Source: Chondrus crispus
Taxonomy: Eukaryota; Rhodophyta; Florideophyceae; Gigartinales; Gigartinaceae
Direction: 5' to 3'
NCBI RefSeq assembly: GCF_000350225.1
Contig: NW_005179199.1
Location: forward strand, 48,590-112,589
DNA length: 64,000 nucleotides
Part shown: piece by piece, positions 21,314-33,001 of the stretch
Numbering within the stretch: the stretch's first letter is position 1
How the letters are laid out: every line of letters begins with the position of its first letter
The notes under the pieces: model-generated
The model's database searches: none
Seen by the model: only the letters and a program-made list of their open reading frames with translations
Told to the model about the DNA's origin: nothing
Translations under genes and position numbers: made by a program

Positions 21314-23040
21314 TCACGCTTGGACTGGATATGTTAAGTCTGTGATGTGGGATGGCATACGGGCTAGGATGGCAGTGGCAATTGATGACCAGATAGCGTA
21401 GCTAATGCGTTGTTGTAGACGCAACTTCACGGTGCCATATGCACAATGGCTGCGGTAGGAAATCTTGAGGGCAAGGGCTTCGATGGTATTCATCGTGTTG
21501 GCAGAGCAAGCTCCTAGCGCGGCAAAGGAAAGGAGAGCGAAGTGCCAGTCGAGGGCGGGGATCTCCACATCATTTGGAAGTTGCAGTGCTTCGCGGAGTA
21601 TGCGGTATAGGGACTGGCGTTTCTAGAGGTCCCCGGCTTCCGCGGCTGCTGCGGGACATTGTGCGACTTGGCGGATATTTGTTGTGGTTTATGGGCTGCG
21701 TATGGTCACGTCGTATGCGGTAGGCTTATCAGGAGGCATTCCTGGAGGGGGAGAACCTTGTTGCACCAGTATATCTTCCGGGCGATGGTTGGTGTTGCGG
21801 ATCAGAAATGGTACTTCAAGGGAGCAGGCAAGGCTGGCGGCTGGAAAAGCGTGTGTAGCCAGTTGGTTGCGTAGTGTGTTGTGACGATGGATCATGCCGA
21901 AACCTTTTGGGCAGTGTGTAGCGTGATCTCCGCGGGCGTCCATGTGACGTTAGCAGTGCGAGCAGCGAAGCGGGAGGATTGGATCTCTACACGCCGGTTT
22001 TGGCAACAAGACTACTGGATCACCCGCCCCAACCCAACAGACCACACCCAGATATCAGTTCGTCACCGGGTGCGCTACCATTACCTTTTATTGGCCGGCG
22101 CTACCATTACCTTTTATCGGCCGGCGCTTCCACCTTACTTACAGCACACCCTTCTCTAATCATTTGAGTGCACTCTGCGCAGTGGTCAGTAATGCTCCGC
22201 CGACATCTAGACGTCCCAATATAACCTAAAATAGGAATTGGTGAGTACCTTCAGGTCGCTGTGTAAGTGCGTCCGGTTCGTATTGTCCAAGGTCATAGTT
22301 GGCCATAGTAGAGCGGGTAATTGGGTAAGCGGGTGGGCGGTCAACTGGGAGTTGGCGCATCAGGGAACGGAGGTGTGTACGAGCAAGGCGGAGGTATTGC
22401 GAAACGGGGAGGCCTTGACGGCCTTGGAGGCGGTGTGGAGCGGAGGAGATGAGACTGGCTGCGTATGATGCGTGCACGAGCGGGGTGAGAGCGATGAATG
22501 CGTGGCCGCCGAAGCGGAAAGGGAGTCTGACTTGTTGGATGACTGCAGTGAACAAAGGGATATTATTCATCTTGGAGTTGGCCCTGTATTGGTGGTCGTC
22601 GAATTGGGTGGCAAAGGGGAGCGAAAGACGTGAGGGAATGAGTCGCACTAGATGTTGAACGCAGCAGGCAGATGGGCACATTCGGTGGAGGTGGAACTTG
22701 ATGCGGGCGTCTGGAATGGCTTGTAGAAGGTCCAGAGTGGCGTTGCAAGAAGCAAGTTTTTTGGACATGTGTTCCTCTATATACTCCGGAGTGCCTATCG
22801 GGGAGCCAAGGAGGTCGATTCCGTCCGCGGAGATGTGTTGGGCGAGAATATGGGTGACAAAGCTGCCAGTGTGGTGGCATGGGCTGAGGGCACGAAGACG
22901 CGCGTCTTCGCTAAATTGATGTAGAATTGGTGCCGGGTTCCTGCTGCGTGCAGAAATCTAACAGCCGTGAGGACTTGAGAGAGTGGTCCGGCTAGCGTGA
23001 CGTCGTCGGGGTAGGCGGGCACCAATGGGAGGTTACAAAC
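21314..23040 (-). pseudogene. Decayed non-LTR-type reverse transcriptase
   Basis: Read on the minus strand from 23040, three pieces in different frames line up with one protein. At 23025-22795 there is an RT palm segment with YPDDVTLAGP, where the second residue of the usual YADD has become Pro. At 22768-22226 comes the thumb-like region (DARIKFHLHRMC..., later FGGHAFIAL). At 21943-21689 and 21568-21314 come the C-terminal pieces, including GDHATHCPKG and RHNTLRNQLA, a Cys/His motif known from long retroelement-like proteins of algae and invertebrates. Frameshifts separate the pieces, so no product is expected. The RT catalytic segment is cut off just before the D element LTR. A domesticated or retron-like RT is unlikely given the C-terminal module. 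Confidence 0.6.
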
Positions 23041-23106
23041 TTTGTCGTGCTCTGAGGGGGAAGGGGTGGGATCCCCCTCTGGCAGAGCGCGCGCGTTCGG
23101 GGCACG

Positions 23107-23775
23107 TGTAGGGGATTCGGGATACCACCCGTAACGGAACCGGTACGGGGCCGGGCGCTATGCGCAGTAGGGAATTGGAAAGGTAAAAGGAAATGGAGGA
23201 AACGCCCAGGAGGGGCGGAGCGGTAGGGACAGGCTGGCGCGCACGCTACAGTAGGGGAGCAGGAGGCGCGCGCGGTGGAGGTAGGTGGGAATCGGGGACG
23301 TAGATAGCTCGCGTGGTACCGTCGTGGGACGGGGACCGGCGCGAGGCTACGACTCCGATTCCAGAAACCCAGGTTGTCGACACAAGGCTTCGTGAGGATT
23401 TACTTCGGGTCGGACGTCGACTATATACAAGTCGACGTCGGGATATAACAATAATAATAATACTAATTAAAAGAAAAGGGGCACCCGTGACACGTGGTGG
23501 TGGGCCACGGGTACACGTGGTTAATTGGCACGGATAAACGTGATGCATAACACGGGTACACGTGGGTAATGGCACGAATAAACGTGATGCATAACACGGG
23601 TACACGTGAGTAGACTGTCAGTACTTCGACAGGGCTCCATGGAGATTACACCCGGCCACGAGTGGGGGATTGGATACACGGTTACACGTGGTATATATAT
23701 CACTTATGATAGTGAGGCATCCCGCGTGTGCTACAGTACAGCACCGCGATTACGCGGGGCTGTCAGTCCTCTACA
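23107..23775 (-). repeat. Element D 3' LTR (only copy)
   Basis: Ends are TGTAGAGG on the minus strand at 23775 and CCCCTACA at 23107. The length of 669 bp is close to the B LTRs. Inside, a 44-45-bp unit with GTACACGTG recurs at 23511, 23556 and 23600, and a TATATA sequence follows on the minus strand near 23430. No partner LTR is in the window, so the left edge is inferred from the inverted ends only. Confidence 0.6.
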
Positions 23776-23790
23776 TAGCCCCCCTCTCAG
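23776..23790 (-). promoter_or_regulatory. Polypurine tract of element D
   Basis: On the minus strand GAGAGGGGGGCTA directly precedes TGTAG of the LTR. The C element has GAAGGGGGATA in the same place (49791-49802). This would prime plus-strand DNA synthesis. Confidence 0.7.
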
Positions 23791-24165
23791 AGTAGAGCGT
23801 CCCCGCGAACCATAACTGTGGCGACAGTGGTATCGCCATTGATCACGGGCGAGGATAGCGGAGCTCTTAGAGAGAGGGTGGTAGGATGAGAGTCACCGAC
23901 AGCGCGTCCCCGTTACCTTGCGAAGCGGCGTCCACACTCTGAGCCCGGTTACGGAGCGGCGTCGCTCCCTTGAGCACCTCGATCTTTTCTTGTTGCGCTC
24001 CTTCCTCGTCCCACACGTCATTTGTTCTCTACAAACGGGGCGTGGTACTGTAGAGTAGAGAGACGCTTTCGGGAGCGCGGAGCGGTGGCCCGAGGTATTC
24101 TCTGATAAACGTGACGGCGGCTGACCCCGAGGGAGGGGGAGAATAGCCCGAGAGACAGAGGGGAT

Positions 24166-24425
24166 GGTCGCTCGATCTAACGACGCGGTTGGCTCCGCCA
24201 GCTGGGCGAGTAAATGACTCGGGGACTCGAGGGTGAGATGAGCTCGTGATAACGAGGAGTAGGATAGCTCGTGCGTGCGGGGGGGTGACCACTCGATATA
24301 ACGGTGTGGTGGGCTCCGCCGGCTAGGCGATTACGTGACTCGGGGCCTCGAGGGTGAGGTCAGCTCGTGATGACGAGGAGTAAGATAGCTCGTGCGTGCG
24401 AGAGGGTGACCATTTGATTTAACGG
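24166..24425. repeat. 121-bp tandem repeat in element D
   Basis: CTCGAT, CTCGAT and TTTGAT blocks fall at 24171, 24292 and 24413, giving a 121-bp period with two full diverged copies and the start of a third. Each unit contains the short inverted motifs CTCGTGATAACGAGG and CTCGTGCGTGCGAG. The array lies between the LTR and the start of the antisense gene, where its leader or promoter should be. Confidence 0.75.
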
Positions 24426-25068
24426 TGTGCATGTTCTCACGAGATAGGTGAGGGGTTGTTCGATTCCCGACGAGTTCTCGGTCGCCGCCGCGGGTAGTTC
24501 GACACTTCCCGGCGCAGGGATTGTTTGGTTTCCATGTACCAGGGGGCTCTAATCTCCCTTTTCATGGAGATTTTCCTCCGTCGTGACGACAGTGCTCTTC
24601 TCTTCTCCGGAAATCCGCCATCCTGGGTGACTATCGACGCGCGTCGCTGGGCTGCCCGGGAGCTCGATGGAGGGGAGAGATTATTACCCCTCGGAGGGAG
24701 GGGTACTGGACCCGCCGTGCAGCGGTACCCGCCCCCGGTGGACGATACAGACGCGCGGGGATACTGTCCCGTACGCACCGACCAGACTTCCGGGGCGTCC
24801 GCCTCCGGAGGATGGGGAGGAACGGAGAAAATTTCCGGAAATTAAGTCTCTGCTAGGTCGTCCCTACCAACGAGGATTCCGGCGGCAGCGTGTGTACCGC
24901 TGTAGCGCGCGGGGAGGGGAGAGCTCTGGTAAAAGAGGTGGGGGACGGTACAGGGTACTGTATTGCAGTTTTACACTCGCCCAAACTCGGGAAACGTCCT
25001 TGCGCCGGGGTGCCCTCGTTGAGCTCATACCCTCCTCTCATACAACCACCCCGTCCGGAAGGAGGGCA

Positions 25069-26765
25069 ATGGATACCTTTGGAGTACGACCAGTCGACCG
25101 GGAGGGGCCCCGCCCGAGCGACCTGTGGGGACGTAACATGTGCAATGACGCACTCCATTTTGAGAGGGCTGCGTTTCTGACCCCCGCGGGCTTGCGGGAC
25201 GCGGAGTTGGTCCAGCGCTACGTTGCAGCGCCCGGAGAGCTCCTGGGGGGGCTCAGCCTGGCGGCCGTGTCATCCAGGGACTTCTCACACCGTCTGGTTG
25301 TGGAGCCTGAGTTGCTACGCCCGGAGTTCCGGCTGGAGAACACACGTGCACGGGTGGCATTCGTGGAGTTAATTCGGCAGCGGATGCGCCGAACACCTTG
25401 CAATCGGATCGTCCCTCGTGCGTGGGATCTAGATACTTGGGCCTATCGCACGGAGGCCGATCGGGTGTATGTCGCTGGATTAAAGCGGGTCATGGACAAT
25501 CTCCGTCTACGGGAGGAGGAGCCAGCGGTTGAGCAGATGGCCTGGAGCGAGGCGATCCTCCCTCCAGGGTTCGAGAGTCAGCCAGAGCGGAGGAGAGACC
25601 CCGCCATGCACAAAAAGCTGAAGTACGAGCGTCGGATGTGTAACCGGATGGGGTCTTTGTCGCGTACGAGTGGGTAGAAATTACGTCGTTCGAGCGCGAC
25701 GTCCTGGCCGGGCGGTACCCCGAGCTGCCCGCGTGGTTTGCGCAGTACGAAGTCCCTGCGGACTTCCTTGCGGAATTACCACCGTGTTTGGTGTATTATG
25801 GAATGAGTATGACGGCCGATCCTCAATCCTCCCGCTGGATGGTATTCCTGAGCGAGTGGCTCGCCATTTTCGCCAAGCGCTTCTTGTGGTCAACTTACGA
25901 CGGGCGGTTGTATGTCCTCCCAACGATGGTTGTGGAGTGGTTAAGACGCTTGGACCTCACACGAGTGCTAGGCGGGGCGGTGATGCAGGATCGCTTACAA
26001 GGCCTGTTAGATCTCCACGAGGCCATCGATTGGCCTCGTGTGCCATACAATCAGGGGCATCACTTCGATAACCCCCGGTCGAGGCATTACTCCCCTGGGC
26101 GGAGGCACGACGCGGGTCGAGCTGACCGCGGGAACTGGGTGCGGATCGAGTCCGGTTCTCTCACTCTCGCACAACCCGAGTACTTACGGGAGGCGGAGGA
26201 TGTCGACGCCGGTGGTGGTGGCGGAGAGGGGCGCGTTCAGAGACGCAAGGGTGTCCCGGGAGAAGAGCCCGGTGAGGCGCGCGTGCGAAGATGCGGGGTT
26301 GGATTCACGGAAGGACCCGGTATCGGGCGCGATCGGGGTCCTGTCACTGCCTCTGAGGCAACTGACGTGACAATGGACGGCGTGGAAGAGCAGGTAGCTT
26401 CGCCGGTTAAGGCGGTTAAGAGTCGCGGTCCGACATCGATGTCGGACGCGGAGGTGCGCGTGTTGCTCAGCCACCCCCGCCTCCGGAAGAAATTACGACG
26501 GCTCGTCACCGAGAAGGCGTCGGGCGAGGAGGCGGGGGAGACCGCGCCGCCTACAGAACAAGAACGGACGACGGTGGGACCCGCGTTTTCCATCGCTTCC
26601 GAGGCGGCAGCGAGAGGAACCGCTCCACCCGCGGTGCGCGAGGAGACGGTTACTGCAGCAGCACCGGAGGGGCCGACAGTACTGTCGGGAGAGCAGACGG
26701 CTAACGCGGGAACCGCCGTGCCGGAAGAAGACCTCGCTGATTACGAGGAAGAGGGGCCCCTGTGA
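25069..26765 (+). pseudogene. Antisense accessory protein of element D, one frameshift
   Basis: The gene starts at the ATG at 25069 and runs opposite to the D pol, ending about 1.2 kb from it. One frame change near 25650 splits it; the total would be about 565 residues. The core aligns by eye with the antisense protein of C over at least 200 residues. LDTWAYRTEADRVYV matches CDTWKFRTEGERDYL; LPAWFAQYEV matches LPSWWGQFEV; the block around RWMVFLSEWLAIFAKRFLW matches LWVVFLTEWCVKVAATLLW. The C-terminal third is acidic and low in complexity, ending in EEDLADYEEEGPL. No catalytic motif stands out. Alternating aromatic and hydrophobic helices suggest a structural or nucleic-acid-binding role, but that is a guess. 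Confidence 0.7.
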
Positions 26766-26904
26766 GGTTGAAGGCACGGCTGCCCAGTAGGGGCGCCCCC
26801 TGACCCATCCTACTCGAGGGTCGAAGAATAAACTGAACCATTAGGTGACTCCTGTTGACAAGCGTAGAATAGGGACCCCGGACGCGTCACCGAGAGTGGG
26901 GGTG

Positions 26905-27575
26905 GACCTCTTCAGCCGAGCGAGGGGCCCTGTCCCAACCCGGTGAGGGGGAGGGCGGACGCATCATATAAGGGCGCCGTCATCGGGCGGGGCGTGACCT
27001 CGCTGAGCGAGGGGAGGAGTGGGGACCCTGTTACGGGGGAGCTGACCGGCGATACCGCAGCGTGAATCCTCGTTGTACGAGCTAGCGGATCTCCAGTCCC
27101 TACTAGGGGATTGGTGTACCCGTCTTTGTCCAATCAGGGATTATTCCCCATCATTGGGTGAAGAGGCCTCGTCATGCGAGTACGGAAGCTACCCCCCCGT
27201 ACGAAAAAAACAGAAGAGGGGGGGTGAACGGACTACGCCATATGGCGGGGCAGACCTCGTTCAACGAGTGCGATCGATTGCCTCCTTTCTGGGAGAGGGG
27301 ACGTCCTCGGTTTGCGAGTAGAATTCTCTCCCTCCGAATAAGGGGGTTCGTGACCTCCCTAGATGAGCAGAGAAATTTCTCCTTACACGGGGGGATGGAA
27401 CCCGCGCGGTGGCGGGGGTGCCCTCTTCATGCGAGCTAGAAAACTTCCCGACCCCGCCACCGAGGGGCGTACACGCCACGGGCCACGCGGAGGACCTCTT
27501 CGGGCGAGTAGCGGAGTCTTCAGTTCGAAAGGGGAGGAGGTGAATCGCGGCACGGCGCGAACTCGTCTAGGCGAG
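26905..27575. repeat. Array of ten short imperfect hairpins in element D
   Basis: A 16-base motif with consensus GACCTCGTNNNGCGAG recurs at 26905, 26996, 27066, 27165, 27253, 27303, 27352, 27420, 27493 and 27560. CTCGT and ACGAG are complementary, so most copies can fold into a small stem-loop. Spacing is 49-99 bases and the intervening sequence is not conserved. The array fills the gap between the convergent pol and antisense genes. Confidence 0.7.
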
Positions 27576-27950
27576 CCAAGTCATCGCCCTCCGCCGGTGG
27601 TGGGGGGAGCGGCCTGACCGCTCCCCCAGCCGATGCGCGCGGAGCTCCCGTCGGTTTCCGAGGGAGCGAGGCACGCGCTCTTCGGCCCCGGAGGAACCAA
27701 CACGCCATACCGCATGGCTCGGTCGTGGGTCCGCCCATGTCGCTGTCGGGGAAGCACCCTCCCAAATATTTGCGGAAATAGAACCTCCATCCGAAAATTT
27801 GAAAAACATTACAAGACCCAAAAGGGGGGACGGGTCGGGCCAAGACGTCCGGTGGCAGTTCGCGGGGTCGGGACGCGTGTTTCCATGAGGCATTGCTGTG
27901 GAGCCCCTCGTACCTTCTCGCTGGGGTAACAGGGCGACGGCCCTGCGTGT

Positions 27951-30120
27951 CTAGTTCTCGAGGCCCACGCCGTTGGGTCGTTGCCATAGCGCCCAGTCGG
28001 GGATTCGTATCCGCTTTTTGCGACAGTACCGCACTATGGTGTTGTAGTCGATGTGGTGAGCAGGCTCCCAGGTCGCCTCGGCGTCGCTGTACCCGTACCA
28101 GCGTACGCGGAACATAGGGATCCCGTTCACCCCAGGGTCGTGCACCGTCAGCGAATGTACGACGTAAACGTCGGTGGGGCCTCCTGCGTTATTAACGGGA
28201 GGTAAAGACTCAGCCAATGGTGAGGTAGGTGGCACGCAAAAGGCATCGGGTTGGAACGTACACTTCGCGGAAAGACGTGCGGCACCCGACGCGATGAACG
28301 CGCGGTGGGCGGGGCCGATCGCCAGAGGGGCGGAGGGGACAACGCGGCGGGGCGCGGGTGGGTCCGTAGGGGCCACTGTTGGCTCGGGAGCTATAGGGGT
28401 CTCTCTCGCGGTTCGAGCGCGCGTACTACGCGCGCGCGTGCTACTAGCAGGACGCGAGTCCGATTCTTCTCCACGCTGCGGGCCCTCCGTTATCCCGACC
28501 GGAGAGCGGTACCCAGCGAGTCTCGAGAGGTTGTCCTCGATTCCCGCGCTCGTGACAGCGTCCATCAATCCCGGCGTGAGCAACTTCGCGGTCGCCGGTG
28601 TAGCGAGGGTCCCTTCCGAGGCGGTAGCTTCGGGGAGGTTACTATCCTCCCCGTCTGACTCCACCCGTTCCAGCGGGGGATCCTACACGTTGCTCCTCAA
28701 CTGGGGCGCTTTGAGGACTCGGTCACGAGAGAGCCGGTCCTTGAGTCCCGTCCCGCGTAGAATGGTGACGGTATGGTCATCCACCTGCAAGACAGGGAAG
28801 GGGACCTCGGTTTGTGGTGCGAGCTTGTTATTCACCCGATTCTTTTCGGTCCTCTCCTCGGACCGCAGCGCGGCCTCGCGGTTCACGAGTACTTGATCCC
28901 CCACCTTGTAGTCAGGTACGGGGTAGCGGATCCGATTATCGAACTCCTGTTTATACCGCTCCCGTCCGGTCCGCAGGTTACTGCTGGCCGTCGACATCAG
29001 GCCGCGAAGCCACGCTAAGTAGCGGATCTTGAACTGCGCCCTAGAGGCGGTGGGGTCCAACCGCGGCGTTTGTTGCAGGGCCAACGGACTCGGGGTCCGG
29101 GATAATACCAGGTCAAAGGGCTTCATCCCAATCATCCTGTTGACCGTACAATTGTATCCGTACGTCAAGGCGTCCGTATACTGATCCCAGTCTCGTTGGT
29201 TATCGGCGAGGTAGTTCCGGAGGGTTGATACCAACGTACGGTTGAATCTTTCCACATGCCCATTAGTTTGGGGGTGATACGCCGTGGTAAACACGCTCTC
29301 AATTGAGAGTATCTTGCACACTGCGAGGAAAAACCTCGATGTGAATTGTCCTCCGTTATCGGAGAGAAGTTTCACTGGGGCGCCGTATACGAACACCCAG
29401 TGGGAAATGAACGCTTGCGCAACCGTTTCAGCGGTAATCCTCTTGAGCGGGACCATCCTGGTCAGCTTGGAGTATCTGTCCGTCATCACCAAGAGGTAAC
29501 GGTTTCCTCTTGGTGTACGGGGAAGTTCGCCGAGAATATCGATGGCGATGTACTCCAGGGGCCCTGACGGAGGAAATGTCTTCAACTCAGAGTTGTGCTT
29601 CCGCAGTTTGATGCGTGTCTTCGCGCAGTCGGGACACATCCTTACGGTCGAGTAGGAGTCCACCGACATGCTTGGCCAATAGAACCGCTGTCTTAGCGTA
29701 TAGAACAATCGCCTACCTCCCGGATGGCCGGAGGTGGCGGGATAATGCGACAAGAACCCCCCTGTCCCGGAGGGTTGTTGGTACTACGATCGGTTCCACA
29801 CCGTCGAGGTGGGCTTTCCGGCAGACCAGCCCTTCCCGATTCACGAAGAATCGGGACCGGCGCAATTCGGCGGACCCCTCCCCCTTCTCAAGACGGGAAG
29901 TCACCTCCTTACAAAATGGATCGGAGTGCTGTTCACGAGAGAAGTCTTCGTGGGTTATCGCTGCCATCGAGGCCGGGGGGTCCAGCGCGTAGCAGCCCGC
30001 GGAAATTTCGACATCGGTAGTGTCGTAGGTCTCCTCTTGATGCTGAGGCTCATCGTCAAAATTCATGACAGAGTAGCAAGGAATCTTTTCGTCGATCGGG
30101 ACAGTCGTACCCCCCGTAGA
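27951..30120 (-). pseudogene. pol: Pol 3' half of element D: integrase and chromodomain
   Basis: Minus-strand coding begins at the junction at 30120 in the RNase H-integrase linker (DEKIPCY, matching DDEIPCF of C). It continues through an HPGG zinc-binding region with CPDC and an integrase core with AIDILGE, SDNGGQF and HVERFNR as the D, D and E motifs. It ends with a chromodomain (about 28190-28010, MFRVRWYGYSDAEATWEP). A frameshift near 29730 and an in-frame TAG at 28683-28685 between integrase and chromodomain disable it. A Pro/Ala-rich linker of about 150 residues precedes the chromodomain. RT and protease are absent because the element is truncated. Confidence 0.85.
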
Positions 30121-30791
30121 TGTAGCATAAACACCCCCAGCGATAGCGGTGTATGCACAGTTCGACCGAGACCCTTGTCGATCGGGAAGACGGGGGTGAA
30201 GCGAGACACCAGCTAACGGCACTGGGCAACGGGCCCGGGTAGCATGGTAGAGCGGGACGAGGAGGACGCGGGCACGCGCGAGCGGTTCGCCGCCTCCACG
30301 ACCCGGCGCGGTACTGGGTAACGATCCAGTACCGACGGGCGGAGACGGAGCCGGCTCGTGGGCGTGCCGCGCGCGTCCTCAACCCGCGCTCGGTGCCGCT
30401 CTAAGGAAATTAGCGAGCGTTACCTTAGAATAAGCGGGAAGTCGGACCTTGACGGTCGGTGGGTGACAAGTCCGTGCTTGTCGTTCTCCACCCCCCCGGT
30501 CCGCTCCATATTTAATATACAAAACAATCTATAACACTACAGTACCGAAGTACTGTAGTGGACTACTGCAGTACAGCTCAGACCGTACTGTAATACTGTC
30601 AGCTATCGTGGCTGACAGTACACGTGTGTGTGTGCGCTTCCGTCCCGCGCGCACACGTGTACACGTGGATATCCTGTGCCCGAGATACACGTGGCCACGT
30701 GTGGTAGTACTGTAAAGCATCGGGCTCTACAGTATTGGATCCCGTTGTTGATCTAATCTAACAAAAAAGCCCCACGGAGGGTTATACTACA
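30121..30791 (-). repeat. Family B LTR, minus strand, joined to the D pol
   Basis: 671 bp with ends TGTAGTATAA (minus strand at 30791) and TTATGCTACA (30121). It resembles the B LTR at 33002-33655, including the CTGTCAG(C)...GCTGACAG hairpin and ACACGTGT motifs. The bases outside 30791 read as a purine run ending GGCCG on the minus strand, as in A. It is therefore the 3' LTR of a minus-strand B element that entered D. Flanks GTAGA and CGGCC do not match. Confidence 0.8.
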
Positions 30792-32007
30792 CGGCCTTCC
30801 CTTAAGCGGGGACGTCCGCGTCCACGGGTGCTTGTATAGAGAGGAAGACATGGCCGGCCACGCCATCTATACGGCCGATCTTGCTCCGTCTGTCGCCTCC
30901 GCTCCCTGGCCGTTGTCCTCCGTGCTCCTTCTCGCACCCCCCTACGCGCGCGCAGGTCATTCGCCCTTCGCCCTCGGACCCGACGAACTCGCCGGCGTCC
31001 CGTCCCGTACGCAGTGTTGCGCGATCTGCGCTTCCCTGCTGCCTTTCTTCCCCCTCTTCGCGGACGACTTCCCCACTGTGGGTACTGTACCCGTGGTTTT
31101 CGTAGCCCCCTCCTGGCGTGTGTGGCATCATGTCTACCCCACCGTTGCCGGTCACCTTGCGCTCGGCCTTTGCGATCGCTTCTTGCTGGCCACGAGGTCA
31201 TTGCCAAGCTCGCGCAGCATGTGCGGCACATCCGCTTACCGCCGGCATGACATCCGGTTGCGCTCGCCCAAATGCACCAGGCTTTGCAGCTTTTGCATCA
31301 TAAGCCCGTGCAGAGAAACAATGTTCTCCCCCACGCTGACTGCCTCCTCAGCAAACAGCTCCCCTTTTCCTTGAACGTCGCTGACATAGGGTCCTCGCCG
31401 ATCTGAATGATCCGCTTCAGATACGTTGGTCACCGACTCGAGCAGCTACTGCACTTCCTCGCCAGTTAATTCCAGCTACAGTTCCTTGCGCAGCAGTGGC
31501 GTGAGCGTGTCATCCGGTTGTAGCATCCCGGTTTTGTCACGTCCCAGTATGGAAATCAAGTAGTCGGGTCGCGTGCCTCCTTGCGCGTCCTTGACTGTGC
31601 TCAACCTTGCCAGCACTTCTTGCTTGAACCCACGCGCATCTCGTTATATACGACACTAACAAAGGCGAGCATGCCCTTCTGGTCGATGATGACATAGTAC
31701 TCACGCGTGCCATCCCATGCTTGCTTCTTTAAAGCGGTCCGCTTCAGCACTCGATCTCCCATTACAGTGCAATCCGCATCTACCATTTTCCCACGCTGAC
31801 CGGCCAACGAGTAGTTTGGTCCTTCTCCCTCGTTGCCCACGCGGCGTACGAGGTCAGCAGGTCAGGCATAGGGTCGTTGTGTGGAGCGCGAGCGTCGCGA
31901 ATGACGACGCGCTCCATGTCGTCGGCGGAATAGGTAGACTTGTACGTACTGTAGCGATCGCCGACGCCATAAATCGTAGGATTAGTCGTCTGCTACACAT
32001 CGGTGAC
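30792..32007. other. Probable 3' internal remnant of a minus-strand B element
   Basis: GC-rich sequence with long overlapping frames on both strands (for example 30832-31374 plus and 30782-31231 minus), none recognised. A minus-strand stretch at 31840-31601 looks protein-like (VDADCTVMGDRVLKR, TREYYVIIDQKGMLAF) but matches no family I know. By position this could be the internal 3' region of the B element, with or without an antisense gene, or captured host DNA. Confidence 0.4.
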
Positions 32008-32896
32008 TGTAGTGCAATGCGCCTGTCAGGCAGAGACCGCGGTCCGATGGTCCAGCAAAAACGACAACAGCAACAAAAAGAAGAACTGCCGACCGCAAAG
32101 CGCTACGGAGTGTCCGACTCTCCCTTCTCCGTTTAAACGAGCTTGCGACTCGTAGTAGCTCAGATCCTTGATAGGGGGGCACAGAGAAATAGTCCGGCCC
32201 GGGATCGTTGTGGTAGAGACTTGCGAAGAGAACTGCTCGACGAGTGTGGGGTGGGGCGTGTACGAAGGTACCCCAGTTCCACTGGGTTGTAAGGCCAATG
32301 CTCGTTGAGCTTCTTCGGCACCTTGTAACGCGACAAGGCCTTCGACGGGGGCGTCGCTGGGCAGCCCGACGGGATGAAATGAAGGTAGCAGCGCTACGTC
32401 AACTGTGTCGTCCGATGGCAAAGACACCTACACCGGTTCGGTCGCAACCTATACCGATGGTACCATCACAAGATAAGGGAAAATAGGTAGAGATAGAGAT
32501 AGAAAAGGATAGGGAAATAAAGGAAAAGGAATGGGAACCCCCGAGCGCAAAGGATGCTGTAGGCTTAGGTAAAAGGGAGCGTCTTGGTAGAGACGGACTT
32601 CGACCAAAGCGATATCAGACTCTGGCAACTCGGGTTACCTTTACTGCCTTGGTGGTCAGCGGGCCAAGGTATATATCGCCCAGCCGGAGCCACTACAGTA
32701 GCTCGTGGCGCTAGATCCTAGATCTAATCTAATGTTAGCAAAATTAATACTGACTAATTAACTAAACAAGATTAATAATTAAAACAAAACTGTGCAAATA
32801 TTCACACGTGTCTCCCCCGATCCCGGACAACAGTATTCACATTCCAACTTAGTTTCTTTTCCCCCCACCCCCTTGTGCAACCCCTTATTACACTAC
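32008..32896 (-). repeat. Family C LTR, minus strand
   Basis: About 889 bp, the reverse complement of the C LTRs at 36795 and 49803 but noticeably diverged, so older. It ends in TGTAGTGCAA at 32008. The sequence beyond 32896 reads on the minus strand as GCTCAGGAGGGGGATA, the C-type polypurine tract, so this is a 3' LTR. Confidence 0.8.
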
Positions 32897-33001
32897 TATC
32901 CCCCTCCTGAGCGTCCTTGCACATCTGCTTCGCCCCTTGATCTCCAGCTGCATTTTCCATCTCGACTCTTTTTTAGATTTCTCCTGACCGACGGTCACCA
33001 T
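32897..33001 (-). other. Last 105 bases of the internal region of a minus-strand C element
   Basis: It starts with the complement of the polypurine tract and is then cut by the plus-strand B LTR. No gene fits. Confidence 0.55.

Larger units (their letters stand above)
23107..30120 (-). mobile_element. Element D: 5'-truncated chromovirus-type element
   Basis: On the minus strand this remnant runs from the RNase H-integrase linker of pol (30120) through integrase and chromodomain. It continues through a hairpin-rich spacer and an antisense accessory gene to a 3' LTR at 23775-23107. A polypurine tract abuts that LTR. The 5' side, including gag, protease, RT and the 5' LTR, is missing: at 30120 the sequence switches to a family B LTR. 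The D integrase is closer in appearance to that of C than of A, but the LTRs of all these families are distinct. Confidence 0.75.

Noticed and set aside
26905-27575. CRISPR array
   Set aside because: Repeats are 16 bases and degenerate, spacers vary from about 33 to 83 bases, no cas gene is present and the DNA is eukaryotic.
30121-30791. Solo LTR of family B
   Set aside because: The flanks do not form a target duplication and a polypurine-like run lies on the outer side, which fits the 3' end of a larger insertion.
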